A stretch of DNA of 64,000 bases from Eleusine coracana subsp. coracana (taxonomy: Eukaryota; Streptophyta; Magnoliopsida; Poales; Poaceae), in contig CM064434.1 in the NCBI GenBank assembly GCA_032690845.1, positions 31,650,413-31,714,412 of the forward strand, written 5' to 3'. A program made the translations under genes and the position numbers. The notes beneath the pieces were generated by a model. That model was not told where the DNA came from, searched no databases, and saw only the letters and a program-made list of their open reading frames with translations. Shown here piece by piece: positions 11,652 through 21,800 of this stretch (the stretch's first letter is position 1; every line of letters starts with the position of its first letter).

Positions 11652-11864
11652 CTAGACATCCTTCTCTGTCTCTGCCATTTCATTCACTGAGAATCCATGG
11701 ACAGCAGCTGTTCTAACCAGATCAATACCACTCGGGAACAAATCACTATCACACCCCTCATCATCGACATCAAGAACCCAGAAACGAGAGTCCAAACCAG
11801 GACGACGACATCCCAGCAAAGGATCAGTCAACAGCGAATCAGAACACTCCTCTTTTACCTCCAA
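11652..11864 (-). pseudogene. Fragment resembling LINE ORF1 N-terminus
   Basis: An open minus-strand frame of 70 codons. It contains SRFWVLDVDDEGCDSD and, further on, DLVRTAAVHGFSVNEMAETE. This acidic 'RFW..D.D' opening followed by a 'DLV....GFS...' helix recalls ORF1 proteins of grass LINEs. It ends in TAG right beside the Helitron 3' end at 11631, so it may be truncated by that insertion. No neighbouring ORF2 was found. Confidence 0.35.
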
Positions 11865-12847
11865 ATCATCGGCGAGCTCCCGACGAATCGCCTCGCCGAC
11901 GACCGACGCCCTCAGGTAGGAACTCTATTCCGCTCGCAGTCGCAGCCCCGTCACCGCCAAGAAAGCCGGCCGGCGAGGGCAGATGCGCATTGCCTCCTCT
12001 TGGTATCCCCCGTCCGTGGATGTGTTTGAGGACGGGAAGTGCAAGGGTTCGGTTTATTTATGTGTGTTTGCATGATTCGATTTGTTGTTCGCTTAAATTT
12101 GTGTCAAGCTTCGATACTTCGCACTACCTATGTTTTTTTTGCTGGATCCACCACCGGTGCAAATCAATTTCATGAAACTTATAGCAAGTAAATTAGCATT
12201 AGAAGTTGCTTCGTTAACAAATGTGTCGATCCCAATTAAATCTATCAGGACCATCGTTTCATCAGGCAGGATGAAAAGTGGGATTTGTGTTTCTCTCAAC
12301 TTGAGAAGGACAAGAGCGTGGATGTGCTTGAGGAGGCGGCATCATCCTTCGAGCATGGAAGCCATAGATCGAAACCACCATCGGCAATGTCAAGCTGGAG
12401 GTCATGACGTAAAAGCCTTTTGGGAGGCCGTGGACTTCCTATTGCGACTTCTACCACAAAAAACAAACCTAAAAGCCTGATGTATATATATTCTATGCTT
12501 ACTTCGAACATCGTTTTCTTCTTCTCGTATCCAATGGGCATGGCGTCACAGAATTACAGCGGTGCTAAATATAAATGCAAATGCATGTTATGGTGATGGC
12601 ATGATGTTGTTCGGTGGTGGCGCTTTATCGATGATTGGTGATCTTCTTCAACTTGTGTTAAAAATAAGTGCTATGTATTTTGGACGGTCAAAGGGTTGTT
12701 TGTTCTTAGTCTCTCTGTTGTATTCTCAGTTCTTGATGTATGTTGTCTCCCCCCGTGTATGCCTGTAGTGCTTTGACATGTTGTAAATCTCTCATGAGTA
12801 AATAAGGGCTGCCCATTTACTGGAAAATGAATATCAGGTGGGAGCCA
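11865..12847. other. Gene-like fragments, no complete gene
   Basis: Plus-strand text at about 12010-12050 (SVDVFEDGKCK) and about 12298-12405 (EKDKSVDVLEEAASSFEHG) is coding-like and partly repeats itself, but each frame closes quickly. I could not connect the pieces with credible splice sites. Possibly captured exon fragments inside Helitron-type DNA. The rest shows nothing. Confidence 0.3.
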
Positions 12848-12968
12848 TTTTGTTAAAAATGCAGAAGAAGAACAGATTTCATCCCATTATGACATTACCT
12901 CACATTCACACTGTTCCAAAAGATACACAGATTCAGTTCCAACAATCCTCCCCGAGAATACGTTTGTC
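12848..12968 (+). repeat. Direct repeat, copy 1
   Basis: A 121-bp segment starting TTTTGTTAAAAATGCAGAAG and ending CGTTTGTC. It recurs with about ten differences at 13257-13379. Confidence 0.9.
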
Positions 12969-13221
12969 ACAAAGAAGCTCATTTGAACACAAAATCTCAG
13001 GACACAAAAGGGGACACTCTACCAAGCAAAACTAATCAAGAAAGATATTTTCATATGCCAAGTTGAAAGTTGTAATATCAGAAGTAATGTGAATGAAATA
13101 ATCATGCATAGCAGTAGAGGTAATGTTAGAAGTGGGCATGAGTCCAGCAGTATGGTACAAGTCAATCTATAGTTGCATTGTAGTATTAAACTGTTTTAAA
13201 ATGATGTCAAGATACTTAGTG

Positions 13222-13256
13222 TCTAGCCTGTGCATCTGCGCGGCCACACAATCTAG
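13222..13256 (+). mobile_element. Helitron-like 3' terminus
   Basis: A GC-rich imperfect hairpin (GCCTGTGC ATCT GCGCGGC), ten bases, then CTAG at 13253-13256 followed directly by T. This matches a plant Helitron 3' end on the plus strand. The second copy of the 121-bp direct repeat begins at exactly the next base. Confidence 0.5.
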
Positions 13257-13379
13257 TTTTGTTAAAAATGCAGAAGCAGAACAGATTCCATCCCATTATG
13301 CCATTACCTCACACATTCACACTCTTCCAAAAGATACACAGATTCAGGTCCAGTGATCCTCCTCAAGAATACGTTTGTC
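13257..13379 (+). repeat. Direct repeat, copy 2
   Basis: Near-identical to 12848-12968. It starts at the base following the Helitron-like CTAG terminus, so the two copies bracket the segment ending in that terminus. Confidence 0.9.
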
Positions 13380-13592
13380 GTGCATATTTGTTGTTTTGAC
13401 ATCGGGCATACGTCCAGCTAAAAATAGTGAACGAGAATTGCTCGACAGAGCCAACAGAACAATGCTAATTAAAACGTTAATTTCACGAAGCCGCAGAGGC
13501 ATTAAGCACTTTTTCCACTTTCTGGTCCCTTTGATCCGTCGAACTCCCCCATGCACAATATGCAGAACATCTGATCGAGACTAGATGGAAGC

Positions 13593-14694
13593 CTAGCAGC
13601 ATCGGCGGAAACAGCCGCAGAAGTAACAAGATTTCAGGCTCGGAAGCTTGAAGCTGCAGCATTTAGGGGCTCTGCATTTGGGCACCTTCATCCTCCACCA
13701 CCCGCAGCGGCGCTGCTGGCCCTGTTTCTTCTCGGCGTGGGCCAGCTTCTTGAGCTCGGCCTTGGTCTTCCGCAGCCGGGCCTCGTACTCCTTCCAGGCG
13801 CCGAACTGCCGCTTCAGGGTCTTGAGCTCGTCCACTGATTTGACGCCGTGCTCCAACACCTCGCGCTCCCTTTGAAACTCCTCGGCCAGTTGGTTAACCG
13901 CCGCTTGCCCTTGGTCGACGACGACGACGACGGTGGAGTTGCCACCGTGTTGCCGCCTCGTGGACGCATCGTCGGCTTTCTTGATTGAAGACTCAGAGTC
14001 TTGCCGGTGCTGCGAGGTTGTCGTCGATCCACCTCTCCTTCCACCGGTGGATTGAGCCATCTGCAGCAAAAAGGTGCAGACCATTCTTGTCAATTGGGTG
14101 CCTTCATCGGCACTAATGATTGGAGCAACAAAGAAACAATGTGGTTTCAGTTACCTGCAACGAAGTGATTTGCTTGTGCAGCTCATCCTCCACGCTCTTC
14201 ATCCTTCCCTCGCATTCCGACAGCCGGGACTCGTAATGCTCGACCTGTTGTCGCAGCGCCGCGATCATGTCCTCTTTCTGCTTCATCTCCTCCTCTTTCT
14301 GTTTCATCTCCTCCTCTGCCTTCGCTGCCCTTCTTTCAAGCTCCAGATTAACCAAACTTTTGTCCTCCTCTTCTTCCTGGCATCCACAAGTCAATCCATC
14401 ATTTCCATTGAAGTTAGATCCAAAACAAATTGCAGCACAATTTTAAAATGGAGTGCTGGTCATTCATACCTGTGTAGGTGGAAGTAAGGATGGCAGCGAC
14501 GGCTGGGGAACCCATGGAGCTGCAGTGCCAGGCCTCTGCAAGGAAGGAAGCCTACCCCTCACCGTGGGACGCGTGGGCAGCGCCGGTGGGGCCTCCTCTT
14601 TAGGCTTCTGGTCTTCCGGTTTCCCAATCCCTCGCTGCATGAGCGCATCCAGCATCACCTCCATGGAGCTCAACGCTGACGACAGTGACGCCAT
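13593..14694 (-). CDS. Motorless class VIII myosin-like protein (304 aa, 3 exons)
   Basis: Exons on the minus strand: 14694-14470, 14376-14155 and 14060-13593 (TAG at 13593-13595). Introns of 93 and 94 bp have GT...AG ends and all joins are phase 0. I chose the ATG at 14694, giving MASLSSALSSMEVMLDAL. Residues 1-75 carry the ALPTRPTVRGRLPSLQRP motif, the counterpart of the N-terminal extension of plant myosin VIII. Residues 76-149 form a charged coiled coil (LELERRAAKAEEEM to DELHKQITSLQ) matching the myosin VIII neck/tail. Exon 3 has the NQLAEEF and TLKRQFGAWKEYEARLRKTK blocks of the myosin VIII tail end. The whole motor domain, roughly 700-800 residues, and the IQ region are absent. After GWW the usual short end is replaced by about 30 residues with nine cysteines. 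A dimerising tail without ATPase is inferred. Expression is unknown. Confidence 0.75.
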
Positions 14695-15316
14695 CGCGAG
14701 CGCTAGTGCCAAGCAGTGCTAGGCCACACGACCCGCGCGTATAAAATTGCAATTCGCCTTCGTTATTGCATCGAAGTTTGTTCCAGCTCCTGAAGACACG
14801 AAGGGGAGATCATCGTCTCACCAGACAGAGTCTTGCAGAAAACGATTGAAATTATGCAGCTGAACGCACCTCGAGGCTATATTGATCTGAAGTTAATCCC
14901 CCCGATTCAAGATTTCAGGACAGAATCAAATCAATTTGTCGCCGGCACAGAGCGACAATCAATGCCGCTCGTGCCGTGACAATGTGAAATTGGGGACTGG
15001 GGAAGAACAGGGGTGGAAGAACGTATTGGGGAAGGGAGCCGCTGGGTATCCAACGGCCCCGCCAGCGCGGGCTTCGTGGTTTGACACTGGTGCTGGGTAA
15101 CATTTGAGCTGGTTGGGCGTTTGGCTTTTGCCCCTATTGGCACGGTCGGTGATGTCGTTTTCTTGGACGTGTTTCGGTACATTCTAACCGCCCAAGTTTC
15201 CAGACAAGAATGGCTGGCTGCCCGTGTTGTAAGGGCTCCAACTTTCTGAAGCTGGCCTCTGCTGTAATAAATTTGGACATTGAATCTACTAAAGATAGTT
15301 ACGGACAATACCTTTG
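14695..15316. other. Upstream region of the myosin VIII-like gene
   Basis: No supported coding sequence; the open frames here look like chance frames. It would hold the 5' UTR and promoter of the minus-strand myosin-like gene, and it lies back to back with a plus-strand TATA and splice-donor motif at 15317-15391. I see no convincing minus-strand TATA box. Confidence 0.4.
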
Positions 15317-15391
15317 TTTATAAATATAAAAGCTGCACAACGCACACCGCAGTCATTCCAGCTCATCGCTAGAAAATTACTGGAAGCAGGT
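15317..15391 (+). promoter_or_regulatory. Possible plus-strand promoter and orphan first exon
   Basis: TTTATAAATATAAAAG (15317-15332) is a good TATA box. About 60 bp on, GGAAGCAG|GTAAGG (donor at 15390-15391) is a near-perfect plant 5' splice site. This is the layout of a transcribed, non-coding first exon. No matching plus-strand coding exon was found in the next 3 kb, which is transposon-rich, so it may be an orphan left by insertions, or chance. Confidence 0.3.
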
Positions 15392-15932
15392 AAGGCCAAA
15401 TGTAACGTGTTTCTTTATTCTGCCAAATGCAAATGTGTCTGTGTAGTTCTGATATCAACATAAACCAATTGTGAGTGCAGCCTTTTTTTTAAAAACGTGC
15501 AGAGCACTAGGAAGAAGAAAGTTTGAGTACAAAAAACAAAACCATAAGCGCTACAACACAAGAACAAAACAAACAACATAACAAGCAAAGAAGAAGAAAG
15601 AACTACGGTCCAAAGTTGGAGAGGATCGCCTGCGGATGCTCAGCAAGAATCATCCTCCATAATCCGCTGCATCAACATTACTAGTTGGAGGACTTCAAAA
15701 TGACAATGGAATCGATGGTCTCACTTTCCTGAATACAAAATTACAAATGTCAGAGGAGGTCCAGAGTCGCTCATAAAGGAAAAGTCAGAAAACTCCTTAA
15801 TGACTATTGTTTATATCACTGCCCCAGAAAATGCCAGCATGTGAAGTCGGTCATAAAATAATCTAAAAATAAGAATGTTAAGTGTTGACTGAGCGTGACA
15901 TGCATTAGTTACTGGCCATTAGTGACGGTCGC
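15392..15932. other. No gene recognised
   Basis: A T-run at about 15482-15490 followed by GAGCACTAGG and an A/G-rich stretch vaguely recalls the inverted 3' end of a LINE, but no protein text supports it. Nothing else is visible. Confidence 0.35.
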
Positions 15933-16774
15933 AAATACCGACATGTAGGATCAATATTAAGAAAACATGTTTCCTACCTTTGAAGTGACTGAAAGCTTTC
16001 AGTCACTAGTTTGTTTTTTTTGTGTTTTAATTTTTTTTTTAGGATTATTTGTATAATAATTATAAGCCTTGGATTTAGATTTAATGGTTTAAAGAGGTAA
16101 CTGAAAGTTTGGATAACTTTCAGTCAGCTGAAAATTAGCAAGTCCCTTAAGAAAATGTTGATAGGGGCGAAAAAAACGTTCTAAAATGCTAACAAGTGGG
16201 CCTAGGATGAGCCGGAATGACGGCACGCTGGTGTCTTTAGTTACTGTAGTATTAGTGGTTATTGTTTTCATCTCCCTAGAAATACTGACATGTAGAGACT
16301 TGACTGAAAACTTTCAATTGATGGTTTATTACTTTCTGTTTTAAATTTTTTTTATAAATTTTTTTATAATAATTATAAACTGTTATATCCAGATTTAATG
16401 GCTTAAAAAGATCTCAAACTTTCAGTTAGCTAAAAATTAATAACTCACTATTAAAAAACTTAAAAGTGGAACTGCAAAGTGCTGACTTAGCGCTAGAAAC
16501 AGTAGTGATTGCTTTCGTCACAAATGACCGAAAATTGCTGACCGGTGGGGTCCAAACCTAGTTTGTGGTGAAAATTCATCACTAATATATGCATTTAGCG
16601 ATAAAAACTAGGACGTATTACTAAAGTTTTAGTCACTAAATCCCTCACCAAATTATGATAAAAACCAATCAGTATCACTAAAGTTTTGTCACGGTCGATT
16701 TTCATACACCGGTGAGTGTACGCACGTGATTCAGGCATCCGATAGTGACCCGCAAGACACAAAAATTTATACGG
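15933..16774. repeat. Long direct repeats with embedded palindromes
   Basis: A unit of about 347 bp beginning AAATACYGACATGTAG at 15933 recurs at 16280, and a partial third begins near 16505. Each unit contains CTGAAA/TTTCAG inverted pairs, including a perfect 22-bp palindrome at 15985-16006 (half-site GTGACTGAAAG). The right part has TCACTAA/TTAGTGA words like the subterminal repeats of CACTA elements. Probably the remains of a CACTA or related DNA transposon. Confidence 0.65.
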
Positions 16775-16777
16775 TTT

Positions 16778-17763
16778 CACTACAACAAAAGACGATTATG
16801 TGGTGGCCAAAAAGTTACTCGTCACCTGCCGCTACACAACTGCAGCTCAAAATAAAAGCAAATAACAACAGATGATGGTACCCATCGCAAGCAAATAGAT
16901 GGTAGTGGCGGGCAGCGATGTCACCTGTCGCTTCCAGGAACCAGCCAAAATAAAAAAATAGCTTGGGAGGCCCGCGCCGCCCACCGCCACGGCCGCTCAT
17001 GAGGCCACCACCCACCACCGTGGCCGCTGCGAGGCCAGATCCGCATGGAGGGGCGCGGATCCGCTCGCCTGCTCGACCGCTGTCACCTGGATCTGCCTCC
17101 TGCTCGCCAGTAGGGGCGGCTCGGAGGGGCGGCGCTCGGATCTGCTCGCCTACTTGCCCTTCATGACGACTCGAAGGGGCGTCGTGCGGATCCGCCGCCT
17201 GCTTGCTCTTCGTGATGGCTCGATGGGGCGCCGTGCAGATCCACCACCGTGCTCGCCCGCCACGATGGCTCGGAGTGGCTCAAAGTGGCATCGGGACTGC
17301 TCAGAGGAGGAGGAGGTCAGCCTCGGAGTGATGCTAGGGTTGCTCATAGGAAGAGGAGGAGAAGGAGTCGCCTGCTCGTCGGTGATGGCTCGGAGGGGTG
17401 CCGCCTTGATCCGCCTGCGGGCTCGACGCACGGCCATACCTCGTCAGTTCCGCTCCTTGTGGCGCGCATCGACGGGGGACAGGAGGAGGAAGGGAGAGGA
17501 CGGTGGAGAGAGAGAGAGAGGGGTGGCAGGGTGGAGGAGAGAATGAGAGAGAGGGTTTGAAGAGGTCAGACAATTTTTATATGGATAGGTTAGTTGGGCC
17601 GTTTTAGTAGTGGATTATAATGTGACCCGTCCCTTAAAAATCAATTTTTAGCAATGGGTTATGATCCGTCATTAAAAATGATTTTATAACTATAGCGATG
17701 AATTTTAATGCGTCCCTATACGAATTTGGATTCCGCTATTATAGTGATTTTTTTGTTATAGTG
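16778..17763. mobile_element. Nonautonomous CACTA (En/Spm) element, 986 bp
   Basis: Left end CACTACAACAAAA and right end (inverted) CACTATAACAAAA form a 13-bp terminal inverted repeat with one mismatch. Flanking TTT at 16775-16777 and 17764-17766 is the 3-bp target duplication expected of CACTA elements. The GC-rich interior has reiterated GATGGCTCG-GGGGCG words with no transposase. It is therefore a deletion derivative that would need enzyme from elsewhere. Confidence 0.85.
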
Positions 17764-17766
17764 TTT

Positions 17767-18832
17767 GGGGATTATACTGTAGATCTAGTTGCGAACTGGC
17801 AAGTTTGGCAGTTGTGTTTGCATGCAGTTGCCAGTTGGCTTGCGGCGCCGTGAGCATGAGTTTATACATGTATATATACGACCGGTATTGATACTTGTGT
17901 AGGAGAAAGTAGGAGTTTGTTACCCGTATTGTACGAAGCGGCTTGCGTGTCGCGTTCATGCAGTGAGTTATCCTGTTCCAATGAGTTATGGGCGCGTGAA
18001 CAGCACAAGGTTCGGTGAGGCTGCATGTGTACTTTTGTGATGTATCATTAAGCTCTTTTTTGGGCTATTACTGGTTTAAGATTAGGTTTATACATGTTTA
18101 TCTCCGCACTAAATTCTAGAGGGGAAAAGAAAGGTATAAATATGTGTTTTTTTAATACTTTTAAATTTGCAGTTAGTCATACAGCACTGCACGTCAAACT
18201 GGAAACCGTGAGGAGCATTATTCTGAATCATTTGCTGGTTCCAGCTGGAGAAAATGATTCAGGCTATAACCACAGTTGCTAGCAGATTACCACACCTTAA
18301 TAGTACCTTCGTGTAATTGTTTAGCACTGTACGATGAATAAACAATAGAAGTCTCGAACAGTATGCGTATAATGATGAAGTTACAGACTGCCGAAGAACA
18401 TATTATGCTACATCTAGTTGGTCAATTGAGGACTGCAGCGTGATTGCGCACCTCTGTCAGAAACGGCACTCTGAAGAAAGCTAAACTCAGCTTCAGTTTA
18501 ACAATCTGGAGATACGACTTTTGAAGCTTGCGAGTTATCTCTGGACTGCAGACGGCTACAATACACTCTTCTCACAAGTGATATTTTGCCTTTAGGTCAT
18601 TAGGCACCCGTGTATAATTTTTTTCCTGCCGCCATTAACCAAAAGATTCATAACCATATAATGCTTAAGTCACTTCACCCTGATGGTCCTGTACCAGTAA
18701 ATGAGGTGCAGGGAAACGGGTCCATAACTTGGTGTAGATATCTTCAGTAACCTGTGTCTTCAAAGGCAAAAGATGTGCAGGTAGCCCATATGCTTACAGA
18801 TAACAGTCAATCCCTACTAGTTAGTAGTTACG
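17767..18832. other. Intergenic, includes probable 3' UTR of the downstream gene
   Basis: No gene is recognised. The last 200-300 bp before 18833 would be the 3' UTR of the minus-strand plastid-protein gene. I could not fix a polyadenylation site. Confidence 0.45.
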
Positions 18833-21800
18833 TTAGAAGGCCATTTCCTGAAGAATTTTCAATGTTGTTTGATGTACCTGTAACCAATACACGGGGGGTA
18901 AACCACATGACCTTTGACATAAAAAAATAGACTTCATGTAGTCACTGAACATAATGATAGCAGCTCACCCATTCCAAATGTTGAGCCGTGATGCCAGATG
19001 TGTTACTTGCATATACACCACCAAGGACCTTGCAAAAATAGGGGGAAATGAAATGGAAAAGAATTATTTCACGCCTCAGAGTAAATGCTCAGACAAACAA
19101 GAAAAACTAAGCATACCTTGGAAACAGTCTCAAGAAACATTCCAGGGCGGACTGGCCGTGGCTTGCGGCCAGACACACTTCCCTGAAACTCACAGAAGCA
19201 TGCAAAGTTAATAAATTATTTAACATATCATATCCATGGATTTCTGAATATAACAATGTATCAAGTTGAACTTAGAACTCACCCTTCCAGATACTCCAGT
19301 TAAATGTTCCTGATTAGAATGCAACTCAGCATTTGATTCTTGAATACTATCAGCACCTTCCTTTTTGCCATGCATAACATCTCTGATCATTTTCTCCAAT
19401 GTTTTCCCAGGTTTAAGAGCAACAAGCTTGCTCAAAAAGTTCACCTTTGTAGAAAGAGAACACTAAACTGAAACCTTGTACTTATCAACTACGAATAACT
19501 GAATAGAAATCTCCAAAGCTTCCCAAGCTCAAGAAAAATAATTCGTTTTGCAGCTACCAAAGTTTTCCTTCTACATACAAATTATATACTCATCTATTTT
19601 CTCACGAGGCCAGTAATCATCTCTTGATCTTTCATTGAAAACTACCATTTAACAGTGGACTTCAAATTTACCAATCTGACATGTTGGCATATTGATAAAC
19701 CATGTTTCAAGGCTACTAAATCATGTTTATACCAAAAATAGGGCAGATAAATGTTTGGACCCTTATGGAAAAGCAACAACATTTGAGCTCATATAACTGG
19801 AGGGAAAAAGAGAAGAAATTGAAGGAGGCTAATGGGGAAAGTTCCTCTAGTTTTCCAACAGGGAAATCACTGAGTAATATTGTAAGAACAGAAGCATTAA
19901 GAGAGACAAATTGATGATATCCCTTCTGGTATCACATACAAACCACCATATATAAGTAATCTGAACTCATTAAAGACCTCGGATACTTTTCCATCTAGGA
20001 AGTAGGAACAGCCTTCCAGGCCTAAACAGGTGATATGTGAGATTCCAAGATTAAACATACCTCTGCCTCAGGGAGAGTAGTCAAACCACGATCATTTCTT
20101 TCATCTAGTAGACCACCTCCCATCATGTTTCGAGCTTCCTCTCTTACAATAACTAGTCGTGCAAGAAGTTTTCGGTCAGGAATGGTGTCCCTGGATTCCA
20201 TTGACTGTAACATTAAAAGAAAAAGGATTACAAGAATAATGAACATCCTTTGAATACGAAGTTACAAGCACTTCTTTTCCAAAGGTTCTTTTTTTTTTTC
20301 TCGAATACGCAGGAGAGCTGCGTATCTTTGTATTAAGAAGAGAGAAAACCGGTCCCATACAAACACCACCACCTCACTCCGAACCGAGCTGTGAGGGGTT
20401 GAACTTACAAAGCAGGTGTACTTAAATAAAACACAAATGAAGAGCTTGACCAAAAAAGAAAAACTAACTAAACCTAGTCTGGGACAGCACCATGACCAAG
20501 CGCCTGTAGAGAGGTAGCCCCTGCTAGGTGCCAAAGCTGTCTCTCAATACTAAGGTTGCTCAAAATCTTCCTTATGTTTGGCTGACCTCCTTCAAAGACA
20601 CACCAGTTACGGTGTTTCCATAACATCCATGCCCCAAGAATGATCAGCGAGTTGAGCCCTTTTCTTTTCTCTTTTGCTGCTCGCTTACGCGCTTTTCGCC
20701 ACCATTCAGTAAACACTTGATCATTCAGACTCGGTGTGCTGTCTTGGAGGCCTAGCGGTGTTAGAACCTTGACCCAGAATTCCCGCGCGAAGACACACTC
20801 GGTGAGGATATGTTGGACATCCTCATCGGTTTGATCACATAACGCACATTGGGCGGGATGAGGGAGGCCCCCTTTTGCAAGGCGATCGGCTGTCCAACAT
20901 TTGTTGCGAATAGCCAACCATAAAAAGACTTTACACTTAGCTGGTGCCCAAGATTTCCATAGTCTTCGCCATGGTTCAAAGGTTGTCAACCCGTTGAGAT
21001 AAGCGCGATATGCTGATTTTGAAGTGAAGACGCCAGAGCTCTCAAATCTCCAAGTGTGGTGATCAGGTTCATTAGTCAATTCTACTTCCAGCAAAGCATC
21101 CCATAACTGAAAATATTCATAAAGCCCGATCATTGAGAGACCTCCTTCTATGTCTGTAGGCCAGCGTCGCGCTGTGAGTGCTTCAGCCACCGTGCGCTGC
21201 TGCCGTACCTTGGCCGGCACTGCTGCAACTACAGCCGGGGCAAGCTCTGAAAGTCCACAACCGAACAGCCACTTGTCAGACCAAAAGAGAACATTTGTTC
21301 CTTGCCCAACTTGAGAGATTACTGCAGTATCAAAGAGAGCAAGGGCATTAGAGTAGACAGGGATATCCAAGCCATGCCATGGACACTCCTTGTCGGTCTT
21401 TTGGAACCATAACCACCGAAGTTGCAGTGACCAACTCATAAGCTCAAGATTCAAAATTCCTAGACCTCCCAGGTCTAGCGGCCACTGCACCTTCTCCCAA
21501 GCCACTAGACAAGAGCCTCCATTCACTTTATCTCTCCCTTTCCACACAAACGCTCGTCGGATTTTATTAATTGCCTTGATGAACCACTTTGGGACCTTTA
21601 TAACAATTAAGATATAAATAGGGATGGCCGAGAGAACAAAGCGAACCCAAGTGACCCTGCCTGCCATGTTCATGAGGGCGGCCTGCCACCCAGGAAGTTT
21701 GTTTCCAATCTTTTCCACCCACAGCATGAGATCAGCTTTTGTCAATTTTGTATCTGAGATAGGAAGGCCCAAATACGTGCACGGAAACTCCACCGCCGTG

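Noticed and set aside
13814..14044. Minus-strand and plus-strand frames overlapping the myosin-like exons
   Set aside because: Shadows of the spliced gene; only the phase-0 three-exon reading gives myosin VIII motifs throughout.
14931..15308. 125-aa minus-strand frame upstream of the myosin-like gene
   Set aside because: No recognisable domain; it lies in the expected promoter/5' UTR and no splice site links it to exon 1.
17150..17573. Overlapping 80-130 aa frames in the small CACTA element
   Set aside because: They come from GC-rich reiterated words in the element interior, open in several frames at once, with no domain.
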